From positions 30,897-94,896 of the forward strand of contig NZ_JAJJWH010000017.1 in NCBI RefSeq assembly GCF_020907245.1: 64,000 nucleotides of DNA, read 5' to 3'. Below, one piece after another: positions 16,153-24,900 of the stretch; within the stretch, counting starts at the first letter, position 1, and each line of letters opens with the position of its first letter. This DNA comes from Pontibacter harenae. Lineage in GTDB: Bacteria; Bacteroidota; Bacteroidia; Cytophagales; Hymenobacteraceae. The notes beneath the pieces were generated by a model. It saw nothing but the letters and a program-made list of their open reading frames with translations, searched no databases and had not been told where the DNA came from. The translations under genes and the position numbers were made by a program.

Positions 16153-17955
16153 TTGATCGGAAACCACTCATACTTATCCTGGCTTGTTGCCGCAGCCGTT
16201 ATCTTGCTGCTGGTGTGGCTGGCGTGGCGCAGGCCAAATCGTCAGCGGCTGGTTTGGCGTGTGGTGGCCAGCATAGTGGCAGGCATAAGCATCGTTCTTC
16301 TGTTGTTTCCGCCAACTTTCCAGAAAGCCATAGATCCTACTTCGGCTATTCTTTTAACAGAGGGCTTTGATACTGATACCTTGGAAGCGCTACTGCAACA
16401 GCAAGAAGCGAAACCGCATACCTATACTTACAGAACCTCAGCAGCAGAAGCCAAGCCTCTAACGGATTTGTACAGCCTACAACAGGAGCAACCGAGCCTG
16501 CAAATACTACACATATTGGGTTATGGTTTAGAAGATGAAGACCTGCGGACGCTACAGCATGTGCAGGTAGTACCGCATCTGTCTCCTGCGCCAGCTGGTG
16601 TGGCAGCTTTACAATGGCCTGAGTCGGTAAAGTTGGGCGAGACGGTGCAGGTAGCTGGCAAGTATAAAAGCACTGAAAACGAGTGGCTGTACTTACAGGC
16701 TGCAGGCCAGGTGCAGGATTCAGTGGGGTTAAAAAGCGACAGCACCTTAACTTTTCAGCTACGCTACACACCAAAGCAGGAAGGTCGCTTTACCTATCGT
16801 ATTTTGGCTAAAAAAGCGGGAGCCGTAGATACGCTGGGACAAGTGCCTGTACAGGTGCAATCTGTGAAAAAGCTTGAAGTGCTGCTCCTAACTTCTTCCC
16901 CCTCCTTCGAATTCAAGTTCCTGAAAAATTATTTGGCGGAACAGCAGCATCGGGTGGCATGGCGCAGCACCATCAGCAAAGACATCAGCCAGAGCGAATG
17001 GGCAAACATGCCGAAAGTGAGTCTTGAGCGTGTTACGCAGAAATTACTGCAAAATTTTGATGTAGTAATCACAGAGCCAGAAGCCTTACAAAGCATGTCT
17101 GCTACAGAACGTGCCACCTTACAACGCGCTGCTACCGAAGAAGGCTTAGGTATACTGACCATTGCCTCGGCACCTGTAAACAGCCGCTCCACCTCCTTCT
17201 TCACCAATTTCCAAACGAAGCGGATTTCGCAGCAGGATACCCGCACTACCCACGCCTCCTGGTCGGGCACCACAGAAGCCAGCACTTTTGCCACACCTTA
17301 TACGTTGGTCAGTTCAAGTGCTATAACTGGTTTGGTAGAAGAGAAGGGCAACAACCTTTTAGCAGGAGCAAAACAAACAGGATGGGGCAAAGTGGCCATG
17401 AGTTTGGTACCACAGACTTTTCCTTGGCAACTGGAAGGGAAGGAACAGGTATACGCCAGCTACTGGGCCACTCTGCTAACCGCCATCGCAAAGCAGGAAG
17501 TAAAGGAGAAGTTCTGGAAACTTACTTCACCACAAATACCGCAGCCAAACAAACCCGCTGTGCTCTCATTTACAGACTATACTTTAGATGCTGCTGCCCC
17601 GCCTGTTGCTACAGTTACCAGCTTAACCGACTCGGTAAGTATAAGCCTGCCGCTTGCACAGCACCCTTTGCAGGGGGAGCAGTTCAGCGGTACTTTCTGG
17701 CCCCACCAAACAGGCTGGCATGTAGCGCAAACTCCTGATGCGCCGCCGTATTATTTCTTTGTGCAGGATACCGCTTCCTGGGCTTTTGAAAGCATACAGC
17801 AACGGCAACAGGCAACACAGGCTTATGTGGCAAGGCAAAGTATAAAATCAGCAGAGGCTACAATCGCGTACCAGGAGGAGCAGGTCCCGCTTATTTGGTT
17901 TTTCCTGCTGTTTGTGCTGAGCAGCGGCTTTTTGTGGTTAGAGGAGAAACTATAG
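16153..17955 (+). CDS. Large membrane protein of the MoxR/BatA cluster
   Basis: The 600-residue protein has two N-terminal membrane segments (about residues 8-25 and 35-53), a large periplasmic region rich in Thr/Ser/Gln, and a C-terminal membrane segment (VPLIWFFLLFVLSSGFLWLE). This is the same layout as the BatA-type protein upstream. The central part (EVLLLTSSPSFEFKFLKNYL, then FDVVITEPEAL) is like the glutamine amidotransferase-like domain in BatA-associated proteins. The start is TTG at 16153 after a stop-rich leader. It closes the same-strand cluster; the convergent alpha/beta hydrolase gene ends 66 bp away. The family name is unknown to me. Confidence 0.75.
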   Translation: MIGNHSYLSWLVAAAVILLLVWLAWRRPNRQRLVWRVVASIVAGISIVLLLFPPTFQKAIDPTSAILLTEGFDTDTLEALLQQQEAKPHTYTYRTSAAEAKPLTDLYSLQQEQPSLQILHILGYGLEDEDLRTLQHVQVVPHLSPAPAGVAALQWPESVKLGETVQVAGKYKSTENEWLYLQAAGQVQDSVGLKSDSTLTFQLRYTPKQEGRFTYRILAKKAGAVDTLGQVPVQVQSVKKLEVLLLTSSPSFEFKFLKNYLAEQQHRVAWRSTISKDISQSEWANMPKVSLERVTQKLLQNFDVVITEPEALQSMSATERATLQRAATEEGLGILTIASAPVNSRSTSFFTNFQTKRISQQDTRTTHASWSGTTEASTFATPYTLVSSSAITGLVEEKGNNLLAGAKQTGWGKVAMSLVPQTFPWQLEGKEQVYASYWATLLTAIAKQEVKEKFWKLTSPQIPQPNKPAVLSFTDYTLDAAAPPVATVTSLTDSVSISLPLAQHPLQGEQFSGTFWPHQTGWHVAQTPDAPPYYFFVQDTASWAFESIQQRQQATQAYVARQSIKSAEATIAYQEEQVPLIWFFLLFVLSSGFLWLEEKL

Positions 17956-18021
17956 CGCTGTAGCTGACAAAATACTCTCAGGCCTAGGATACGCTGTGAG
18001 GTTTGTGGGGGCGAGCGGCAT

Positions 18022-18831
18022 TTATACTTTCAGCTTTTCAGCAAAAGCGTCTAATAGTTTAGTTAGTTGCGGCACTTTTTCTAGATTTAAAGTGTGCCCT
18101 GCTTTTTCCAGTACCTGCAACTCTCCATTTGGCAAGGCTTGTGCCATAGCTTCGCCCATTTCTACAGCACACAGCATGTCTTCTTCGCCCTGCACTACCA
18201 GCACGGGCAGCCGTACCTTTTTCAGCTCCTCCAGGTAGGGTTGGCTGGCTTTTATTGTCTGGAACATCTCCAGCAATTTATAGGTTTGCAAGCTTTTGTT
18301 GGCTTTGCTGCTTTTCAGGTTTTCCAAGCTGATGATGGGTTTCTGAATGTAGCTGCGGCCCAGCACTAGCGGCAACATCACCTCCAATAGCAAGGGATAA
18401 CCTCCCGCTCTTAAAGCCTGTTCCCAGCCCGAAACTACTGCCTCAAAATAAGCATCTTTTTGAGCAAAAGTAGATAGTAGCACCCCTGCCTGCACCAGCT
18501 CTGGATGGTTTACCAGCAGCCGTTGTGCCACAGCTCCCCCGAAAGAGATACCGACTATGATCGTATTCTGTAGCTGAAGCGCACGCAGAAAGTGGGCCAG
18601 GTCGGCGGCATGATGTTCGAAAGTATAAAGGCCTCCAGCCGCATCGGATTGCCCCTGCGAGAGCAGGTCTACCAGCACCAGTCTATACTTCTTGCTAAGT
18701 GCGTACACCACGCCTGCCCAGGCACCCGTACTTTGCGACAGGCCATTCAGGAAAATCATGGTTTGGGTGGCTTCTGCCTTCCCAAGCACTTCGTAGTAAA
18801 GCTCCAGGCCGTTTGGCAATTGGTGTTTCAT
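18022..18831 (-). CDS. Alpha/beta-fold hydrolase
   Basis: The 269-residue protein is an alpha/beta hydrolase. The oxyanion segment is IFLNGLSQS, the nucleophile elbow GISFGG places Ser96, the acid is likely Asp in QGEEDMLCA, and the catalytic His is in AGHTLNLEK close to the C-terminus. No signal peptide is visible, so it is likely cytoplasmic. The closest general type is the esterase/3-oxoadipate enol-lactonase-like group; the substrate cannot be told from the sequence. It is a single gene, with the OmpA gene's terminator just upstream of its start and the BatA-cluster membrane protein converging on its end. Confidence 0.85.
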   Translation of the reverse strand: MKHQLPNGLELYYEVLGKAEATQTMIFLNGLSQSTGAWAGVVYALSKKYRLVLVDLLSQGQSDAAGGLYTFEHHAADLAHFLRALQLQNTIIVGISFGGAVAQRLLVNHPELVQAGVLLSTFAQKDAYFEAVVSGWEQALRAGGYPLLLEVMLPLVLGRSYIQKPIISLENLKSSKANKSLQTYKLLEMFQTIKASQPYLEELKKVRLPVLVVQGEEDMLCAVEMGEAMAQALPNGELQVLEKAGHTLNLEKVPQLTKLLDAFAEKLKV

Positions 18832-18863
18832 GGACGGTAGTTAAAGCTGCAATTTACAAAAAC

Positions 18864-18901
18864 AAAGGAGCCGAAACTTGTCTAAGCTTCGGCTCCTTTT
18901 T
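18864..18901 (-). terminator. Rho-independent terminator after the OmpA gene
   Basis: AAAGGAGCCGAA (18864-18875) pairs with TTCGGCTCCTTT (18888-18899) around a 12-nt loop. T-runs lie on both sides, so it can act on either strand. It sits 20 bp past the stop of the minus-strand OmpA gene and just before the promoter of the hydrolase gene. Confidence 0.85.
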
Positions 18902-18920
18902 ATCTGGGCAATGCCTACAG

Positions 18921-20936
18921 TTACTTTTTAGCCGTTGTTGGTGTGGCAAGTATTTTAAATTCTGTTCTTCTGTTTCGCTGGTGCTCATATTCCGAGCATA
19001 AAACTCCATCTGAGCATCGGTTAAGCAACTGAGTTTCTCCATAACCCTGTGCCACTAGCCTTTCTTTACTGATACCCTTCAGAATAAGATAATCCACAGC
19101 TGCTTGCGCTCTGAGCTCTGACAGCATCTGGTTATACCAATGAGTTTGGCGACTATCGGTGTGGGAACTGAGCTCTATGCTAATGCGAGGGTTATCTTTC
19201 AGCGTCTGCACTAGCTTGTCCAGTTCTTTTGCTGCGTCTGGTCTGATGTCCCATTTATCTAGGTCGTAGTAGATGTTCTCCAGCACAATTGGCACGTTGG
19301 GAGTATCGCGGTTAAAGATCATTTCTACTTTTACAGAATCGGTGTTTTGCACGCATTCTGGTTTAATTGCAACAGACTGTGTTAAATAGCCAGGCTTACT
19401 ACCCCTGATAATATAGTCTAAACCAGCTTTTACCTGAAACACAAAGTTGCCGTTCGCATCTGACTTAATCTCTTTAAGCGTCCCGTTGTTTTCTTCGAAC
19501 AACTGCAGCAACACGTTGTCTACTGGTATCTCTCTTTTCTTATCGGTACCTGCTATGGCTAGACGTTCTATTGTTTTGCCGAAAAGCGTGCAAGGCACAC
19601 GCACTTCAGTAAATGAGTAAATATCATCAAAGCCATTCTGAGTTTGGCGGCCAGAAGAGATCATGCCTTTTCTGCCCGTGCTATCCATGCTAATACCTAA
19701 ATCATCGTGAGAACTGTTAATCGGGTACTTTAAGTTTTCTACCGCCGTCCAGTCTTTGTGTATACCAACGGCTCTAAATACATCTAAACCACCCATACCT
19801 ATGTGGCCGTCCGAAGAAAAGTATAGGTTTCCATCAGCTCCTATACTAGGAAAACTCTCTCTACCTGGTGTATTGATCACTTTACCCGCATTTACGGGCT
19901 CGCTCCAGGAGCCATCTTCATTTAAGACACAGTAGTAAATATCAGTTTCACCTAAACCGCCAGGCATGTCCGAAGAAAAATAGAGCATGTTACCGTCTGA
20001 TGTTATGGCAGGATGCCCTACAGAATACTCGTTTGTGTTGTTGTACTTAAAAGCTTTTGCTTTGCCCCATTTATCTTCACCCTCACGCACCGACGTATAA
20101 ATACCAAGCCTGTTGATGTAGGCACCGCCACTTCCAGAACCTTTAAACCAACTCGTTGGATCGGTGTTGGCCTTCTTGGTGCCTTTCTTAACGCTGTGGG
20201 TACGCGTAAAATACAGGGTTTGCTCTTTTTCGAGGTATGCACCTGGGCCGTTGTGGTAATCTGTGTTTATAACTGCAGGTAGAGGTTTAGGAGTGGCATA
20301 GGTACTGTCTGTCAGGGCGGTGGCATGGTAAAGCTGCACATAACCATTACCTGTCCAGCCAAAGCGAGCATTCTGGCCTTTATCGGCTAGTCTATCCGAA
20401 GCAAAAAGAAGGCCTCCGCTAAACTTAACAGGACTAAAATCAGCACCATCAGAACTTAGTTTTTCCTGCTTTTGAACTTTGTAAGGCTCAGGTGCTGCTA
20501 TCCAGGCTAAAGCTGTGTCGCAGGAGGCTGCCATCTTCAAGCCTTGAGCTGCTCCTACTGGTACTTTTTTGCTGTACTCCAAAAACAAATCTTTTGCCTT
20601 CCCATAATTACCGTTTCGTTTAGCTGCCTCGGCATATAGGTAAAGGTCCGATGGATCTGCTCCAGGAAAGCTAACAACCTGCGCATACCAAAACTCGGCT
20701 TCGCGGCTGTTATTCATAAGCCTGTAGCTGTTGGCAATACGCTGTATAACCTCCAACTTCGGCTCCCCATTCTCCAGAATTTGTTTGTACCGCTCCAGAG
20801 CTAGGCTATAGCTAAAACTGTTGTACAGCTCATCTGCCTCCTTTAGCGCTTTATCTGTCTTTTGGGCCAGTGCCTCCTGAGAGAAGCTTAGCAAAACAAA
20901 CAGCAGTACAAGATTTATAATATGTGTGGCTTTCAT
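18921..20936 (-). CDS. OmpA-family protein with TPR and PD40 repeats (PorE/T9SS-associated type)
   Basis: The 671-residue protein has a signal peptide (MKATHIINLVLLFVLLSFSQ, cleaved near ALAQ), an N-terminal TPR-like region (about 25-130: ADELYNSFSYSLALERYKQI), WD40-like PD40 repeats (about 165-430: GNLYFSSDGHIGMGGLDVF, NMLYFSSDMPGGLGETDIYY), a carboxypeptidase-regulatory-like segment (about 440-540), and a C-terminal OmpA peptidoglycan-binding domain (ISIELSSHTDSRQTHWYN, then LSELRAQAAVDYL, NRRTEFKIL). This order matches the PorE-type proteins thought to connect the T9SS with peptidoglycan. It follows a PorP/SprF gene by 10 bp in the same operon and is likely co-transcribed with the large surface protein. 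Confidence 0.9.
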   Translation of the reverse strand: MKATHIINLVLLFVLLSFSQEALAQKTDKALKEADELYNSFSYSLALERYKQILENGEPKLEVIQRIANSYRLMNNSREAEFWYAQVVSFPGADPSDLYLYAEAAKRNGNYGKAKDLFLEYSKKVPVGAAQGLKMAASCDTALAWIAAPEPYKVQKQEKLSSDGADFSPVKFSGGLLFASDRLADKGQNARFGWTGNGYVQLYHATALTDSTYATPKPLPAVINTDYHNGPGAYLEKEQTLYFTRTHSVKKGTKKANTDPTSWFKGSGSGGAYINRLGIYTSVREGEDKWGKAKAFKYNNTNEYSVGHPAITSDGNMLYFSSDMPGGLGETDIYYCVLNEDGSWSEPVNAGKVINTPGRESFPSIGADGNLYFSSDGHIGMGGLDVFRAVGIHKDWTAVENLKYPINSSHDDLGISMDSTGRKGMISSGRQTQNGFDDIYSFTEVRVPCTLFGKTIERLAIAGTDKKREIPVDNVLLQLFEENNGTLKEIKSDANGNFVFQVKAGLDYIIRGSKPGYLTQSVAIKPECVQNTDSVKVEMIFNRDTPNVPIVLENIYYDLDKWDIRPDAAKELDKLVQTLKDNPRISIELSSHTDSRQTHWYNQMLSELRAQAAVDYLILKGISKERLVAQGYGETQLLNRCSDGVLCSEYEHQRNRRTEFKILATPTTAKK

Positions 20937-20946
20937 TCTTTCGAGA

Positions 20947-21912
20947 TTAAAAATAACGAGGTGTTAACATCCGCGAATCGTCTTTCTTAAAGAAGGTATA
21001 CCCCAACGAAACCTCATGACTGGCATAGTTCTTTAAGGCATTTAAACTCTTGTCATAAGAGTAGCCTACACGCAACTTAGGTGTAACATAAATCTGCGCT
21101 ATAGCTGCCCAGGCATTTCGCTCATCCAGGTCATAAGCTTCCGGATTATCTTTTTTGAGCAGCGCCATAGAAGTGCGGTAAGAGGCTCCTAACCACAAGC
21201 GTTCGCTTAACAGCACAAAGCTGTTGAGGTCAACATTAGTAGGGCTTTCCATATCTTCTTTTATCAGAAAGCTTGGCTTTAATTTTATTTTAGGCCCAAA
21301 GTCGAACACATAGCCTGAAGAAAGGAAATAGTGCCGACGCGGTGCTGCCACAAGCAAATTACTTCCTTTAAAAGGAATTAAGTTTGCCACAGAGAACCCT
21401 GTATAAAACCGCTCTGTGTTGAAGAAAAGACCTGCTTTGGCATCGGGTAGTATTTCAGACTCTCTGCTTTGCGGAACGGCAGCATCTGGGGTTGTGCTGA
21501 AGCCTGGCCTTAGCTTCGTACCATCGAGAGTATACTGTGACATACCGCCTGCAAAGCCTAATGCCAACCTTGCCTTTTGCCCGACCTTAAGCCTTACTGC
21601 CAGGTTAGCATAAGCTCCTGTCTGCTTCTGCACGCCCAGTTCATCATTCAGCACATTAAGTCCCCAACCTAAGCGGCCGCTCTTATTTGCTGCGTCCACG
21701 CTTAAAGTTTGGGTAACAGGTGCCCCTTCTATACCAGCCCACTGGCTGCGGTGCGTAGCATTTATGGTCAGTACTTCTTTACTTCCAGTGTAAGCCGGGT
21801 TTATGACCTGCTCATTAAAAATGTACTGCGTGTACTGAGGGGCCTGTTGTGCATAAGCACCTCCTGTTGTAGCTACCACTCCTACCAACAGCAGCAATCG
21901 TTTTAGTTTCAT
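20947..21912 (-). CDS. PorP/SprF-family T9SS outer-membrane protein
   Basis: The 321-residue protein has a signal peptide (MKLKRLLLLVGVVATTGGAY, then AQQAPQ) and the PorP/SprF hallmark at the mature N-terminus: PQYTQYIFNEQVINPAYTGS, followed by LTINATHRSQWAGIEGAPVT. The rest alternates in beta-barrel fashion (GFSVANLIPF, YFLSSGYVFDFG, LWLGASYRTSMALL, RVGYSYDKSLNAL). SprF-type proteins help T9SS export specific surface adhesins, and the gene lies 15 bp after the giant CHU_C-type protein that is its likely client. A PorE-like OmpA gene follows after 10 bp. Confidence 0.93.
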   Translation of the reverse strand: MKLKRLLLLVGVVATTGGAYAQQAPQYTQYIFNEQVINPAYTGSKEVLTINATHRSQWAGIEGAPVTQTLSVDAANKSGRLGWGLNVLNDELGVQKQTGAYANLAVRLKVGQKARLALGFAGGMSQYTLDGTKLRPGFSTTPDAAVPQSRESEILPDAKAGLFFNTERFYTGFSVANLIPFKGSNLLVAAPRRHYFLSSGYVFDFGPKIKLKPSFLIKEDMESPTNVDLNSFVLLSERLWLGASYRTSMALLKKDNPEAYDLDERNAWAAIAQIYVTPKLRVGYSYDKSLNALKNYASHEVSLGYTFFKKDDSRMLTPRYF

Positions 21913-21927
21913 AGACTTTGAATATCT

Positions 21928-24900
21928 CTACCTTACAATCATCACATATCCTTTAAACACTTTGTCTGTCCCGTCGCAAAGTTTTACCCTGGCAATGTAG
22001 TAGTAAGTGCCTTCGCTTAAGTTATCCCCAGTCCAACCGTTTTTGTAAGACTTACTGCGGAACACCTCACTGCCCCAACGGTTAATCACCGTAATATCAT
22101 TGTCAGGGAAGTTCATGATGCTCTCTATTTCCCAGGTGTCATTATTGCCATCGTTGTTTGGTGTGAACACGTTCGGAAACACGATGCCGCTATTCAGCAG
22201 ATTTAAATCTGGCGTTAGAGATGCCATCGGTTCACTTAGGCAAATACCGTTATTAGCCGCTACTGTAATAACACCTGTTCCTTCACCTGGAGTAACCGTA
22301 ATGCGTGTAGTTCCCTGCCCAGAAGTGATAACCCAGCCAGCTGGTACATTCCACACATAGTCTACAGCGCCACTAGATGATGCCACTTCATATACAAGGC
22401 CCGTACAAGGAGAGCTTCTATCAATGATGCTGCTAATGGCGATCATTGGAACAGAGACCACAGGTTTAACTGTGCTGGTACTGGAGCCGCAGTTGTTATT
22501 TGCGCTAACTGATATTTCGCCTGAAGCACTACCTACTTTTACTGTGATTTCGGAGGTACCTTCGCCAGATATTATTTGCCATCCTGTTGGCAAAGTCCAA
22601 GTATAGGAAATGGCTGTAGCCGATGGCTCTACAGAATAGGTAGCCGTTGTACTGGCACAAATTGTCAAGTCACCTTCTATGTTTGCAGGAGCAATTGGTG
22701 CTTCGCTAACTGTCTGCACCTCTAAAGAGATTTCGGTAGTGTAGCCACATGTGTTGCCTGCTTTTACCGACACGGCTCCACCTGCTCCCACTACCACCAC
22801 TTCTATTTTACTTGTTCCTTCTCCAGAGATAATCGTCCAGCCAGATGGCAAGCTCCATAGGTAATGATCAGCTCCAGCCACCTCTGACACAGAATAAACA
22901 GCCGTAGAATTCTGGTTACAAGGATATGCAGGACCTGTTATTTGTAAAGGAGCAACTAAAGGAGCCTGTGGTGCAACGGCAAGTGAGCTTGTCTCGCCCT
23001 GACCACATGCGTTTGAAGCTACTACTGTTACCTGACCAGAAGTTGTACCCGCTTTAACAGTAATCTGCGTAGTGCCCTGACCAGCTGTAATTTGCCAACC
23101 TGCTGGCACTAGCCAGGTATAAGATGTGGCCGTGGCAACATCAGGAATGCGGAATACCAAGTTATCTGTACCTCCACAGAAGTTGCCGTTGTTGTTGATG
23201 ATTTCTTTCGGCTTAGCAGGCGCCCCTTCTACTGGTACTACCGCCAAGCTTTCGCCTGTGTTTGTACCGCAACCGTTTTGAGCTGTAACAGTTACTGTAC
23301 CTGCTACACTGCCAGCTTTTACGGTGACTGTTCTTGTATCTTGTCCTGCTACTATCTCCCATCCTTCTGGGAAAGTCCAGTTATAGCTTACAGCGCCGTT
23401 TACAGGCTCTATAGTATAGACCTGATTAGAGCCACGGCACACTTGTATATCTCCTGTAATAATACCAGGCTTGGCAGGCGGAGCAGTCGAGGTAGTTACA
23501 GCTTTTGTTCTTGGTGTTCCTTCACCGCAATCGTTTTCGGTAGCTACACTTATTGTACCACCCGAAGCACCCACTTTAACAGATATGGAAACAGTGCCTT
23601 GCCCGCTCATTATTTGCCAACCAGCTGGCACGACCCATTTGTAGCTACGAGCATTTGAAACAGCCGCTATACTATAAGTGATAACTCCATTAACACAAGC
23701 ATCTGCACCGCCCTGTATTTCTCCTGGTGTTACAGGTATGTCTGTTGAGGGATTAACCACCATGCTTACAAAATCGCTGGTGCCACAACTGTTAGCAGCT
23801 GCTACTCTTATTCTGCCGCCTGTGCTACTTGGTTTTACCGTGATAGATTTTCCATCGTTCGCACCAATAATCTGCCATCCCTCTGGCAGCTCCCAAACAT
23901 AGTTGCTTGCATCAGGCACATCATTTACAGCATAAGTGTATGTAAAGCCCATACATGGCACCGCCTCCCCTGTTATAGAAACAGCTGGTGCTGGAGGAGC
24001 TCTGAACACAATAGCTACCGTTTTGGCTGGGCTTTGCTGACCACAGGCATTTACAGCTACTACACTTATTAGAGCTTCTGTTGTGCCTGCTGTTACATTT
24101 ACAGAATTAGAAAGCTGGCCGCTGTTAATTCTCCAGTCGGTAGCTGTTCCAGAACCATCTGCTTTCAGTATTTCCCAGATATAGGTTGCTGCGCCAGGAA
24201 CGGGATCTACAGCATAAACAACCCCTTGCTGCCCTACACAAACTCTGGTGCTGCCATTAATAGCTACCGGGGTTACTGGAGGGTCTGCTGTTGGCGCGAC
24301 CTGTAGCTGCGCTGGTAAGCTAGCGCCACAATCGTTTGAGGCACTTACTGTGATACTTCCACTGCTTGCACCAGCTGTAACCGTAATGGTGGTTGTACCT
24401 TGCCCAGATGTAATAGTCCAACCGTCTGGCACTGCCCAAATATATTCTAATGTATTATCTACTGGGTTTAAGCTGAAAACAATTCCCTCCTGCCCAACGC
24501 AAACACGTGTTTCACCTATAATACCATAAGGCTTGATAGGCGGCGTTGTAGAAGGCTGCACCCACAGTGCTTTCGGTTCGCTTACACCGCAGGCATTTGA
24601 TGCACTTACTGTAACGTTACCAGCAGTAGCACCCATAAGCACTGTAATGGTAGTTGTTCTGTGTCCACTGATTATCTGCCAACCTTCTGGCACAGTCCAG
24701 TTATAGCTGCTAGCCCCTGGCACAGGATCTGTTCTATAAGTAAAAGGTGTGTTGTTTGCACAGCCGTACTCAGTGCCTTTTATAGTAAGAGGCGTAGCTG
24801 GAGCATTTTGCAACGTAGACACTTCTATCGATTTGCTTCCGCCTACCCCACAGTCGTTTTTAGCCTGTACTATTATTTTACCACCGCTAGTACCTACAGC

